Assembly (NCBI RefSeq): GCF_022919135.1
Contig: NZ_CP095049.1
Coordinates: 496,001 to 560,000 of the forward strand
Reading direction: 5' to 3'
DNA: 64,000 nt
Origin: Hymenobacter cellulosivorans
GTDB taxonomy: Bacteria; Bacteroidota; Bacteroidia; Cytophagales; Hymenobacteraceae
Below are positions 1 to 8,107 of the stretch, piece by piece (positions within the stretch are counted from its first letter, which is position 1; each line of letters opens with the position of its first letter). The position numbers and the translations under genes were made by a program. Below the pieces are notes generated by a model. The model worked only from the letters and a program-made list of their open reading frames with translations, did no database searches and had not been told where the DNA came from.

Positions 1-330
1 CCCTCATCGATGGCCGCGGCCCTGACCAGCTTTGCCACCCGGCCTGCTACCGGCGAGAAGGTGGTGATTCTGGGCGACATGTTTGAGCTGGGCTCGGAAA
101 GCGAGGCCGAGCACCGGGCCCTGGGCGAGCTGCTGGCCGCGCAGTCATTTGCCACCGTGCTGCTGGTGGGCTCCGATATGCAGCACGCGGCCCTGCGCCC
201 CGAGTTTCGGCACTTCCCCACCAAGCAGGAAGCTGCGGCCTGGTTGACCGAGCACCCGCTCAGCGGCCAGCAGATTCTGATTAAAGGCTCCCGCGGCATG
301 GGCCTCGAAACCCTGCTGCCCCTGGTGTAG
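1..330 (+). CDS. murF: UDP-N-acetylmuramoyl-tripeptide--D-alanyl-D-alanine ligase, C-terminal end (partial)
   Basis: The frame is open from base 1 to the stop at 328-330, so only about the last 109 residues of a roughly 430-residue protein are present. MurF is the cytoplasmic ligase that adds D-Ala-D-Ala to UDP-MurNAc-tripeptide using ATP. The visible part begins in PSSMAAAL, the end of the conserved ANPxSM segment opening Mur ligase domain 3. It continues with VVILGDMFELG, the usual MurF 'LGDM.ELG' signature, and ends in KGSRGMGLE, matching the conserved 'KGSR.M.ME' tail. A strong terminator follows within 25 bp, so this is probably the last gene of its transcript. No other family explains these motifs. 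Confidence 0.93.
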   Translation, partial: PSSMAAALTSFATRPATGEKVVILGDMFELGSESEAEHRALGELLAAQSFATVLLVGSDMQHAALRPEFRHFPTKQEAAAWLTEHPLSGQQILIKGSRGMGLETLLPLV

Positions 331-349
331 CGTATAGCTGCCCAAACGT

Positions 350-386
350 AAAAAAGGCCGCCCCGGTACTCCGGGGCGGCCTTTCT
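350..386 (+). terminator. Rho-independent terminator after murF
   Basis: A perfect 14-bp stem (353-366 with 371-384) around a TACT loop, with an A run on the left and T-rich sequence on the right. It lies between murF (+) and the convergent minus-strand gene at 411-827 and probably serves both strands. Confidence 0.88.
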
Positions 387-410
387 AGTAGGTGGCCCTA
401 GCCGGACGGG

Positions 411-827
411 CTAGGCGCTCAGGGTGGCCCGGTGGGCCGTGACTTTGGCTATGAAGTCCTCAATGAAGGATACTTGAATGTCGACCAGGCCGGCCTCCGC
501 CTCGGCCTCGATGAGGGCCTCGGGGCCCTGCTGGTTCTGGCGGGCCAGCAGAGCGTCGCGCCGGTCGGTGCTGACGCGCAACTCATTCACCTGTTTGTCG
601 CGGTTCTTGCCAGGGGGCAGGGTTGGAATGACCGGGGTGATGGCGGCAATGTACGCGTTGAGGCTGGTCAGCTCCGAAGCGTCGTTGTTGGCCGAGGTCG
701 TCAGGTTACTGGTTCGGCGGCCGGTTTGGGCGTCGTGGTAGCCCAGCAGGTCGAGCTTGGCCTTGGCGTAGGTCAGTACGGCGTCGCACTGGGCCCGGGT
801 AGTGAGCAAATGCAGGGAGTAATCCAT
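411..827 (-). CDS. Hypothetical helical protein (138 aa)
   Basis: I do not recognise this protein. It starts MDYSLHLLTTRAQCD and has no signal peptide, membrane span or cysteine-based motif. The composition (Ala, Leu, Glu, Arg, few aromatics) and heptad-like spacing suggest an all-helical cytoplasmic protein. The middle (TGRRTSNLTTSANNDASEL) is a polar linker between two predicted helical hairpins. It sits between the murF terminator and the XRE-type regulator, both ends on the minus strand side, with 68 bp to the regulator's stop, so the two could share a transcript. The opposite strand is also open here, but its composition is less protein-like. Function unknown. Confidence 0.6.
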   Translation of the reverse strand: MDYSLHLLTTRAQCDAVLTYAKAKLDLLGYHDAQTGRRTSNLTTSANNDASELTSLNAYIAAITPVIPTLPPGKNRDKQVNELRVSTDRRDALLARQNQQGPEALIEAEAEAGLVDIQVSFIEDFIAKVTAHRATLSA

Positions 828-895
828 GAGAAACGTAGGGTTAAATAGATAGAAGGATATAACAATACCGCGTGAGTACCCGCCGGCTTCTAAAG

Positions 896-1561
896 CTATA
901 TTTCCTCCCCCACAAACTCAAGGATGGCGGCCGTAAGTTCTTGAATTTCTGCGTCGAGGCCGGCCAGCCGGGCCCGGGCCAGGGCCGCAGCGGCCAGGGA
1001 CAGGGGCGCGGTGGTGGCGGCCAGGCGCAGGGCCAGTCCCTGGAGCCAGTGCGTGTCGCGGGCCGCGTCGGGGGTGGCTTGCGGGTAGGGCGGCAGCGGC
1101 AGGGCGGGGCCGCCGGGGGCCAGCCAGTCGGGCCTGGGCAAGGGGGCGGCCAGCAAGGGCCCCAGCACCTGCACGGCCCAGCGGCGGCGCTGAAGCCGGG
1201 CCTGATTGGGCTGGCGCTGCTGGCCCACCTGGTAGGCCAACTTGGTGCGCAGCCACTGGCAGCGGGCCAGGCGCTGGCGCAAGGCGGCCAGGCCCTCGGC
1301 GGCCTCGGCTGGGTCGGGCGGCGGGGCTTCGTCGCCAAAGGCTGGGGCCGCTGGGCCAATGCCGTCGGGCGGGGGCAGCTGCCGAGCCAGCACCTGCAGG
1401 CGCTGGTCGGGGCCGGGGCCGAGCTGCTTGCGGCCGGCCTCGGCGCGGGCTAGCTGCTGCTGGCTTACGCCCACGAAGGCGGCCAGCTCGGCCTGGGTTA
1501 GGCCAAAGTGCCGGCGCACGGCGGCGGCCAGGGTATTGGCAGTAGTTGCGCGGCGCGGCAT
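896..1561 (-). CDS. XRE-family helix-turn-helix protein (221 aa)
   Basis: Residues about 10-62 form a Cro/C1-type helix-turn-helix: FGLTQAELAAFVGVSQQQLARAEAGRK has the spacing of helices 2 and 3 in phage-repressor-like regulators. The remaining 150 residues are Ala/Pro/Arg/Leu-rich, helical, and match nothing I know. They could be a dimerisation or sensing domain. The gene is clearly more GC-rich than its neighbours, which leaves long open frames on all strands; the HTH makes the minus-strand reading the credible one. The ATG (1559-1561) lies only 13 bp from the first of two large palindromes (1574-1668), so the palindromes cover its promoter or leader and autoregulation is plausible (inference). 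Confidence 0.72.
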   Translation of the reverse strand: MPRRATTANTLAAAVRRHFGLTQAELAAFVGVSQQQLARAEAGRKQLGPGPDQRLQVLARQLPPPDGIGPAAPAFGDEAPPPDPAEAAEGLAALRQRLARCQWLRTKLAYQVGQQRQPNQARLQRRRWAVQVLGPLLAAPLPRPDWLAPGGPALPLPPYPQATPDAARDTHWLQGLALRLAATTAPLSLAAAALARARLAGLDAEIQELTAAILEFVGEEI

Positions 1562-1573
1562 GGCGGGTGAGGC

Positions 1574-1668
1574 TTGGGTGTAAACAAATAAAAATAATTT
1601 AGATTACACCCAAGGCACCGGGGAACGACTGGGTGTAAAAATATTTATTGTTATTTGTTTACACCCAG
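1574..1668. repeat. Doublet of 40-bp palindromes, TGGGTGTAA-N20-TTACACCCA
   Basis: Two units, 1574-1613 and 1629-1668. Each has the arms TGGGTGTAA and TTACACCCA around a 20-bp AT-only or AT-rich core, and the flanking base extends each stem by one pair. The TGGG starts are 55 bp apart. The core of the second unit matches the reverse complement of the first at about 15 of 20 positions, so the units are inverted with respect to each other. The same doublet, with the same 55-bp period, occurs at 49977-50068. It lies just upstream of the XRE-type gene and may be its operator, or a dispersed palindromic element. Confidence 0.85.
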
Positions 1669-1938
1669 CCGGCTGCCCCTACCGATGGGCGGGTACAGGG
1701 GGCGCGCCGGTCGGCCGGTAGTGCGGGTAGTCGGGCTAGTCCTTGCCCACATCTTCCGAACAGCCAGGAGTTCACGAAACTCATTGCTAACTGGAGTTTC
1801 TTGTACGTTGAAAAGTGAACCAGTTTCTTGAACCCAATCTGGGCTGTAGGGCCACGTTCCCATGCCAGTAGGCGTGCGTGGGCAGCGGTTCAAGAAAAGG
1901 AGCGTTCTACCTTGCAGAATCAATTACCTGTTGTCCTG

Positions 1939-2373
1939 ATGAGTGTATTTGCCCATATAGACGAGCGACTGGAGCAATTCGCTGCCGCCCAACACACTGT
2001 TTTGACCCGGAATCGTAAGGGGTTCTCAGACTTTGAAGAGCGACGCATCGATTGGCAACGCGACGGATTTAATTTAGCCGTGATCATTCAACCCACTTTC
2101 GAATTGAAGGGTGTTGACACGAGCAAGTGGAATGTTAGAGTAGTGGCATGGAAAAATATATCCAGCGGGAGTGGGCGACTCGCGGTAGGGCAGGACTTAG
2201 TAGTTGGCCGGCCCTTTCCCGAGATTGAAGCGCGCATTGACGAGCTACTGGACGAAGCCGGCACGTACCTGAACAGCCTGCACTCACGTGACTTGAAGCC
2301 AATGATTAATTTACATCATCAGCGCGAAGTGCGCCGGCAGCGTACAGAGCGGCGGCAAAAGGGACCTGAGTAA
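1939..2373 (+). CDS. Hypothetical protein (144 aa)
   Basis: Not recognised. I chose the ATG at 1939 (MSVFAHIDERLEQFAAAQ), since upstream codons in this frame look non-coding. The protein is soluble and mixed alpha/beta, with a basic C-terminal tail (HHQREVRRQRTERRQKGPE). The segment RRIDWQRDGFNLAVIIQP followed by VRVVAWKN suggests a small beta-sheet domain. It is a single gene, on the plus strand, facing away from the XRE-type regulator across the palindrome doublet. Its GC content is lower than that of the regulator. No function is proposed. Confidence 0.6.
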   Translation: MSVFAHIDERLEQFAAAQHTVLTRNRKGFSDFEERRIDWQRDGFNLAVIIQPTFELKGVDTSKWNVRVVAWKNISSGSGRLAVGQDLVVGRPFPEIEARIDELLDEAGTYLNSLHSRDLKPMINLHHQREVRRQRTERRQKGPE

Positions 2374-2582
2374 CCCACAGAGTGTTAGTTCAGCCAAACG
2401 GTGATTCTACCGAAACGAGGTAATTGTTATACCAATAAAATAGATAAAATTTGTCAACTCCTTTCTGGATAAGCCCCTATACGCCCGAATGGATTGCTCA
2501 GATGGAATCCTACTTCCTCACAACTACCCAATTATGACTAAAAGGCCGCCTCATTGGGGCTACCTAGCCACTTAGCTAGCAG

Positions 2583-3311
2583 CTACCCTAACGGGGCCGG
2601 CCAGCGGCGCAAGAATTCCTGCCGAAAAGCCGCCCCAAGTGGTAGTGCCTGACCGGCTACCGTGAGCACGTTGCCCTCCAAGCGCTCGACTAAGCGCAGG
2701 GGTACGGCGTAGGACTTGTGCACCTGCATAAAATCAGCGGGTGGCAGCTGGCTGAGCAGGCGCCGAAACGTATCGGTAACGACGAGGCGCCCAGCGCGAG
2801 TCTGCACCTTCACGTAGTTGCCATACGCTTCGAGCCAGCGAATGTCGGCTGGCAGCACGCGGTGGGTAGTGCTACCCTCGCGCAGCAGCAAGGCAACAGG
2901 GGCCGCAGCGGGCGGCGCGGCGGGTGAGGCTGCGCTGGCAGCCGCGGCCGCGGGCAGTTTGGCGATGGCCCGCAGGAAGCGCGGCAGGCCCACCGGCTTC
3001 AATAGGTAGTCGATTACCCCGTACTCGTAGCTTTCGAGGGCAAACTCGCTGTAGGCGGTGGTGAGGATGGTGTGCGGCGGCCGGGGCAGGGCGTGCAGCA
3101 GCTCCAAGCCTGTCATTTCGGGCATGTTGAGGTCGAGTAGCAACACGTCTACTGAGTGCTCGTGCAGAAAGGTGAGGGCTTCGAGGGCCGTGTAACAGTG
3201 GCCTACTAGGCGCAGGTGGGCCACGCGGGCCACGTGCGCCTTGAGCACCTCGTGGGCCAGCGGCTCATCGTCCACAATCAGCACGTGCAACGGGGTAGCG
3301 GGTTGGCTCAT
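2583..3311 (-). CDS. LytTR-family response regulator (LytT/AgrA type)
   Basis: A 242-residue response regulator. The N-terminal receiver (VLIVDDEPLAHEVLKAH) has the acidic pair DD near residue 15, the phospho-acceptor Asp in LLLDLNMPEMTG near residue 57, TTAYSEFALESYEYG and the Lys of YLLKPV. A poly-Ala/Pro linker (about 120-140) leads to a LytTR DNA-binding domain (RWLEAYGNYVKVQTRAG ... FMQVHKSYAVPL). The family binds DNA through beta strands and often controls envelope or secretion genes. Its start codon overlaps the stop of the upstream kinase gene by 4 bp (ATGA), so the pair is one operon and almost certainly one signalling pair. Confidence 0.92.
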   Translation of the reverse strand: MSQPATPLHVLIVDDEPLAHEVLKAHVARVAHLRLVGHCYTALEALTFLHEHSVDVLLLDLNMPEMTGLELLHALPRPPHTILTTAYSEFALESYEYGVIDYLLKPVGLPRFLRAIAKLPAAAAASAASPAAPPAAAPVALLLREGSTTHRVLPADIRWLEAYGNYVKVQTRAGRLVVTDTFRRLLSQLPPADFMQVHKSYAVPLRLVERLEGNVLTVAGQALPLGAAFRQEFLRRWPAPLG

Positions 3312-4339
3312 ACGTCAAGGACTAAGTCGGTTTGGAACTCGGTTTCGGTGGCGGAGGCATGCAGGTAGTGGCGGCCGGGGTAGAGCAGCGCAAGACGCTG
3401 GCGGGTGTTGTGCAGGCCGGTGCCGGTGCCCACCGGCGCCGAGGCGGGCGGCGGCAGGGCATTGCGTAGCGTGAGCATGAGGCGTGAGCCCACCAGCGCC
3501 AGGCGCAGGTGCACGAAGCTACCACTAGCTCGCTGGGTACCGTGAGTAAAGGCATTTTCGACCAGCGCCAGCAGCAGCAGCGGGGCGATAGTGCAGCCGG
3601 CTGCCTCCGCCTCGGTGGGCAGCTCGACCTGCACCGGGCAGCGCGGGCCGAGCCGCACTTCCTGCAACTGGGCGTAGCTGCGCAGGTAGTCCAGCTCCTC
3701 GACCAGCGGCACCTGGGGGCGGCGCGTGCTTTCGAGTTGGTAGCGCATGAGCTCGGCCAAGGCCAGCAAAAGGTCGGGCGTGCGGGGGCTTTGGGTCAGG
3801 CTCAGGGCGTAGAGGCTGTTGAGGGTATTGAAGAGAAAATGCGGGTTGACCTGCGCTTCGAGCAAACGCAGCTGCTGTTCTTGGGCCAGCAGCTGGTTGC
3901 GCTGTGTGTCGCGACGCTGCGTAGCAGCCCGCCACATAAACAGGAAGGACAGGGCCAGCAGCATTTGCCCAAACAAGCTAAGGCCGGGTTGGTACCACGG
4001 CGCCTTGTCAGCCAGGTATTCTTTCGGAAAAAATAGCCATTGCAGCCCATGTACGGCCGCGTGCAGCACCAGCACCCACCCCAGTAGGGCCCCCAAATAC
4101 GTCCCGTAGCGCCCCTGGTCGAACAGCCGGGGCACCAGCACGAGGTGGTGACCATACACGCCGACCATCCACGCCAGCAGCCCAATAGTTATGGGCCCCA
4201 TCACGGACCAGGTGAGCAGGTTGGTGTTGAGGGCGGGGTGCAGCAGCAGCAACGCCAACATCGGCAGCCAAGCAAGCACGTCCCGCAAAACGCGTCCTGC
4301 CCGCCTGCGGGCCGCAACTGGGGGAATAGCAGGAGTCAT
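3308..4339 (-). CDS. LytS/YehU-type sensor histidine kinase
   Basis: A 343-residue membrane kinase. Four or so hydrophobic segments fill residues 20-145, with no large periplasmic domain. A short coiled stretch (RRDTQRNQLLAQEQQLRLLE) follows, then the His_kinase box LEAQVNPHFLFNTLNSLY with the phospho-acceptor His near residue 167. The C-terminal HATPase part has LVENAFTHGT (N box) and GTGLHNTRQRL (G box). The domain order is that of the LytS family, which normally pairs with LytTR regulators, and the overlapping downstream gene is exactly that. The ligand is unknown. The promoter must lie in 4340-4568, shared with the divergent hydrolase gene. Confidence 0.92.
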   Translation of the reverse strand: MTPAIPPVAARRRAGRVLRDVLAWLPMLALLLLHPALNTNLLTWSVMGPITIGLLAWMVGVYGHHLVLVPRLFDQGRYGTYLGALLGWVLVLHAAVHGLQWLFFPKEYLADKAPWYQPGLSLFGQMLLALSFLFMWRAATQRRDTQRNQLLAQEQQLRLLEAQVNPHFLFNTLNSLYALSLTQSPRTPDLLLALAELMRYQLESTRRPQVPLVEELDYLRSYAQLQEVRLGPRCPVQVELPTEAEAAGCTIAPLLLLALVENAFTHGTQRASGSFVHLRLALVGSRLMLTLRNALPPPASAPVGTGTGLHNTRQRLALLYPGRHYLHASATETEFQTDLVLDV

Positions 4340-4568
4340 AAAGGAGCAAAAATCAGAAAGAAGGGCCGCTACAAAGGTAGCAGCCCCCTTTCCCGGCGCA
4401 CAACCTCATCGGACGAACGGCGTTCGTCCGGCCCCGACGCGCAATGGACCCATTTTGCCAGCCGTTGGTCAGACAAGCGAGGCCAGCCGGGTGGTGCTGT
4501 GGAGTTTTGCCAGCATAAACCGCCGCCCGTTCGGCATCTTCATTTTCTTGCCACCTTCACCCCAACTT

Positions 4569-5999
4569 ATGCGTACCGCTACGTTCTTCTGCACCGCCGC
4601 CGCTTTGCTCCTGACTTCGGCCGCGGCTGCCCAGGCTCCCACACCCGCCCCGGCCGGCCTTTGGCAAGGCAACCTGCAAGCAGCCCCCGGCTCCGAGCTG
4701 GTCGTGTTTTTTGACCTGAAAGGTCAATCGTCTGCCCTCAGCGGCACCCTGAGCGTGCCCCAGCAAACCGATCAGCTGCTGCCCTTGAGCAGCGTGGTGC
4801 TGCGCCACGACAGCCTGCTGCTGGGCGCCGAGCGGCTACACGCCCGCTTTGCCGGCCGGTTTTCGGCCGATGGCCAGCAGGTGGCCGGGACCTGGTTTCA
4901 GGGTGGCGCGCAACTACCGCTGACGCTGCGGCGCAGCACGGCCAAGGACAAAGCGGCCGCCACGCCGCGCCGGCCGCAGGTACCCCAGGCACCTTTTCCC
5001 TACCGCAGTGAGGACCTGACGTTTCCGAACCAGCCGGCCGGGTTCGACTTGGCGGGCACACTCACGCTGCCGGCGGGCAAGGGGCCCTTTCCGGCCGTGG
5101 TGCTGGTCAGCGGCTCCGGCCCCGAAGACCGCAACGAAACGATCCTGGGACACCAACCTTTTTTGGTGCTGGCCGACTACCTCACGCGCCGGGGCTTTGC
5201 CGTACTGCGCTACGACGACCGGGGGATAGGCCAGTCGAAAGGCACGTTTAAGAATGCCACCACGGCTGATTTTACCACCGACGCCCAGGCGGCGCTAGCT
5301 TACCTGCGCACCCGGCCCGACATTCGGCCCCACCAGGTAGCCCTCATAGGTCACAGCGAGGGCGGCATCATTGGCGGGCTGGCGGCGGCCCAGCCCGGCG
5401 GTCCTGACTTGCTGGTGTCCTTGGCCGGACCTGGTCTGCCCGGCGCTGCTGTGCTGCTGCGCCAGCAGGCCGATCTGGCCCGCGCCGCCGGGGCCGATTC
5501 GGCCAGCATCGGCCGCAACTACCGCCTACACCGGGCCCTCTTTGCCGAGCTGCACCGCCAGCCCCCTACCCTCCCGACCGACCAGCTCACGGCCAAGCTC
5601 GTAGCGACCGTGCAGCAACAACCCGACGCCGGTACCGAACAGGCGCGGCTGGCCCTGGCCAAAACGTACGCCGCGCCCTGGATGCACGCCTTTCTGCGCA
5701 TCGACCCCGCCACGTACCTGGCCAAGGTACACTGCCCCGTGCTCGCCCTTAACGGAGCCAATGACCTGCAAGTGGCCGCCGACCAAAACTTACCCGCCAT
5801 CGAGCGCGGGCTACGCGCTGCCCACAATCCCGACGTGACGATCAAGACCTTGCCGCAGCTCAATCACTTCTTCCAAACCGACCCCGCCGCCACCAGCCGC
5901 TACGCCAGCATCGAGGAAACCTTCGCGCCCAGCGCCTTGCAAGTCATCGGCGACTGGCTGAGCGCCCGCACCAGCGGCAAGGGCGCGGCGGGCAAGTAA
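4569..5999 (+). CDS. Secreted alpha/beta hydrolase (serine aminopeptidase-like)
   Basis: I start at ATG 4569 because it opens a clear signal peptide (MRTATFFCTAAALLLTSAAAAQA); the open frame further upstream runs through the divergent promoter region. The mature protein has an N-terminal beta-rich domain (about 30-145) and an alpha/beta hydrolase fold. The nucleophile elbow is GHSEGG (Ser about 263), with an oxyanion stretch VLVSGSGPEDRNE, a likely acid in LNGANDLQVAA and the His in LPQLNHFFQ. The form resembles the family annotated as serine aminopeptidase S33 or BAAT/acyl hydrolase, common in Bacteroidota. It is probably periplasmic. Substrate unknown. It is divergent from the LytS/LytT operon, so it could be a target, but that is a guess. 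Confidence 0.88.
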   Translation: MRTATFFCTAAALLLTSAAAAQAPTPAPAGLWQGNLQAAPGSELVVFFDLKGQSSALSGTLSVPQQTDQLLPLSSVVLRHDSLLLGAERLHARFAGRFSADGQQVAGTWFQGGAQLPLTLRRSTAKDKAAATPRRPQVPQAPFPYRSEDLTFPNQPAGFDLAGTLTLPAGKGPFPAVVLVSGSGPEDRNETILGHQPFLVLADYLTRRGFAVLRYDDRGIGQSKGTFKNATTADFTTDAQAALAYLRTRPDIRPHQVALIGHSEGGIIGGLAAAQPGGPDLLVSLAGPGLPGAAVLLRQQADLARAAGADSASIGRNYRLHRALFAELHRQPPTLPTDQLTAKLVATVQQQPDAGTEQARLALAKTYAAPWMHAFLRIDPATYLAKVHCPVLALNGANDLQVAADQNLPAIERGLRAAHNPDVTIKTLPQLNHFFQTDPAATSRYASIEETFAPSALQVIGDWLSARTSGKGAAGK

Positions 6000-6432
6000 A
6001 CTGGATGAAGCGCTGGGCCCAGCAGCTTACGGAATGAACGAAGTCGTTGCGCCAGGGGCGGACAACGACAAGCCCTATCCCTTTTAGGATATTCTAATGC
6101 CTTGGACCGCTAATTCACGGAGTCCTCTTTAAACGGACTGTTTGTAGCGGTTGCAACAATCGCTGCCCTTGTGAGATTGGTTGCAAGAATAGCGGTTCTG
6201 TCGCCTTTCTAGCGACCATCAAACAGCTGCTTTAGTAGAATCCTTACGGCCTTCAGCCTGTTGCAACAGCCACATTAGTTGTCGGATAGGCTCCGAAATA
6301 ATGCTGCTGGCTCTGGGCGCAGGTTGTTGCTGGCGTGGTACCCCTGGTAAGTAAAAATGTCACTTCGCTACCTTTCGCGCTGCTTCTATACTAGGTGCCC
6401 CGCTCACGCTCTGGTAGCTATCCTTGCTTCTC
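6000..6432. other. Intergenic region with three GTTGCAA copies
   Basis: No convincing coding sequence. It holds three copies of GTTGCAA within about 120 bp (near 6150, 6179 and 6260), one inside a perfect 12-bp palindrome CTGTTGCAACAG, and a short inverted repeat AGTCC/GGACT near 6121-6139. The promoter of the MutS-like gene should lie near its right end. Confidence 0.4.
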
Positions 6433-8055
6433 ATGTGGTCTTCTTCCCGTAAACGCTTACGCCGTCTGGAGGCGACCTGGCACCAGCCGGCTTCGCGCTC
6501 CCCAAATTTCTCCTTGGTGGCCCGCTACTACAACCGCGTGCAGCACGAGCCCGCCTACCACCGCCTACCGGACCAAACATGGGAGGACCTGAACGGCGAA
6601 TTGCTCTTTGACCGGCTCGATGCTACGGTGAGCCGGGTAGGTCAGCAGTGCCTCTACCACCGCCTGCGTAGCCCGCTCGCCGACGAGGCCGCCTTGCACG
6701 AGTTTGATGCGGCCGCGACCCTGCTGGCGCAGCAACCCGTAGCCCGCGGGCAAGCCTTGCTCGCACTCGACCAGCTAACTGCCCACGAGGCATACTACCT
6801 GGCCGACTTGCTGAGTAGGGAGTCCCTTCTCTCTTTACCCGGCGCGCGTTTCGCGCCGCTACTCGCGCTGGGACTGTTGACCACGTTGCTCGGTGGTTTT
6901 TGGCTACCCGTCCTCTGGTTGGGTACGATTGCGTTTGCCCTCGTCAATGCGGTGTTTCACTTCTGGCAGCTCTCGTGGATTCAGCACAGTGTTCGCCCGC
7001 TGCTGCAACTGGGCCGCTTGTACCAGGCAGGGCAGGCGCTGCAGCAGGCAGCCCTTCCTCTGCGGCCGCTACAGCAGTTGGCAGCGCCCCTGGCCCAGCT
7101 GAGGGGTATCGTGCAGCAAATAGCTTTATTCCAGGTGGAAGCCAGTTTGCAAAGTGATGTGGCCAGTCCTTTTATGCTGCTGCTCGACCTAATCAAGATG
7201 CTGCTGCTGCTCGACCAGCTGGTGTATGCCCGCTGCCGGGTAGCCGTGCAACAGCGCGCGCCCGCGATTCGGACCATCTTTGAGGCAGTTGGCTACGTCG
7301 ATTGCGCCTTGGCGGTGGCCAGCTTCCGCCAGCGGCACGCTACCTGCGTGCCGCACTTTGGGCCGGCGGCCGAGGGCATCCAGCTGCAAGGCGGCTACCA
7401 CCCGCTGGTGCCGGGGTGTGTACCGAATGATCTAACCCTGGCCGGGCCAGGTGTACTGCTCACCGGCTCGAACATGGCGGGCAAAACCACCTTTATGCGC
7501 ACACTGGGCGTGAATGCCCTGCTGGCTCAGACCATATCTACGTGCCCAGCTGTTGCCTACCGCGCCCCTTTTTGCCGCGTACTCACTAGCCTTAGCCTGG
7601 CCGATAGCTTGCCCACAGGCAAGAGTTATTATCTGGTCGAAGCCGAAACCATGCGGCAGCTGCTGATGGACTGCGACGCGGCCCCCGGTAGCTACCTGCT
7701 GCTGCTGGATGAACTCTTCAAGGGTACGAATACGCAGGAGCGCATTGCCGCTAACAAGGCCGTGCTGGCCTACTTGCAGCCGCGCAGCTGGGTAGTAGCA
7801 GCCACCCACGATGGAGAACTAGGTGCGTTATTACAGTCGTGCTTTGTCGAATACCATTTTTGCGAGACAGTTACGGAGGAAGACTGGTATTTCGACTACA
7901 GCCTCAAAGCCGGACCGCTCACCACGCGCAATGCCATTCGGTTGTTGGCCCGCCTGCACTACCCAGCGCAAGTGGTCGCCGCCGCGCAGGCGCTTAGTGC
8001 CAAGCTAGCTATGGGAACGCAATCCAGCAGCCCGCAACCGACCACGCCGGAATGA
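6433..8055 (+). CDS. Membrane-associated MutS-like ATPase
   Basis: A 540-residue protein with the MutS C-terminal half only. The first part has the MutS core/lever signature (LFDRLDATVSRVGQQCLYHRL). Two hydrophobic segments (about residues 138-175) would anchor it in the membrane. The ATPase follows: Walker A GSNMAGKTTFMR (residues 345-356; GPNMxGKST in true MutS), the Q-loop-like SLSLADSLPTGKSYYLVE, and Walker B LLLLDELFKGTN. The mismatch-reading domain and its Phe-x-Glu motif are absent, so this is not the repair enzyme. Such truncated membrane MutS relatives are widespread in Bacteroidota with no settled role. The ATG at 6433 is preferred to a TTG 9 bp upstream. Confidence 0.85.
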   Translation: MWSSSRKRLRRLEATWHQPASRSPNFSLVARYYNRVQHEPAYHRLPDQTWEDLNGELLFDRLDATVSRVGQQCLYHRLRSPLADEAALHEFDAAATLLAQQPVARGQALLALDQLTAHEAYYLADLLSRESLLSLPGARFAPLLALGLLTTLLGGFWLPVLWLGTIAFALVNAVFHFWQLSWIQHSVRPLLQLGRLYQAGQALQQAALPLRPLQQLAAPLAQLRGIVQQIALFQVEASLQSDVASPFMLLLDLIKMLLLLDQLVYARCRVAVQQRAPAIRTIFEAVGYVDCALAVASFRQRHATCVPHFGPAAEGIQLQGGYHPLVPGCVPNDLTLAGPGVLLTGSNMAGKTTFMRTLGVNALLAQTISTCPAVAYRAPFCRVLTSLSLADSLPTGKSYYLVEAETMRQLLMDCDAAPGSYLLLLDELFKGTNTQERIAANKAVLAYLQPRSWVVAATHDGELGALLQSCFVEYHFCETVTEEDWYFDYSLKAGPLTTRNAIRLLARLHYPAQVVAAAQALSAKLAMGTQSSSPQPTTPE

Positions 8056-8107
8056 GATGGCCTAGCCCCGTCGTTTCTTTGCTGCCCACTAACACACGTA
8101 CTCCAGC

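Noticed and set aside
872..1583. Long plus-strand open frames over the XRE-type gene
   Set aside because: They are mirrors of the very GC-rich gene on the other strand. Only the minus-strand reading has a helix-turn-helix.
1828..1938. Upstream extension of the gene at 1939
   Set aside because: The extra residues show no conserved pattern and the inner ATG gives a compact protein.
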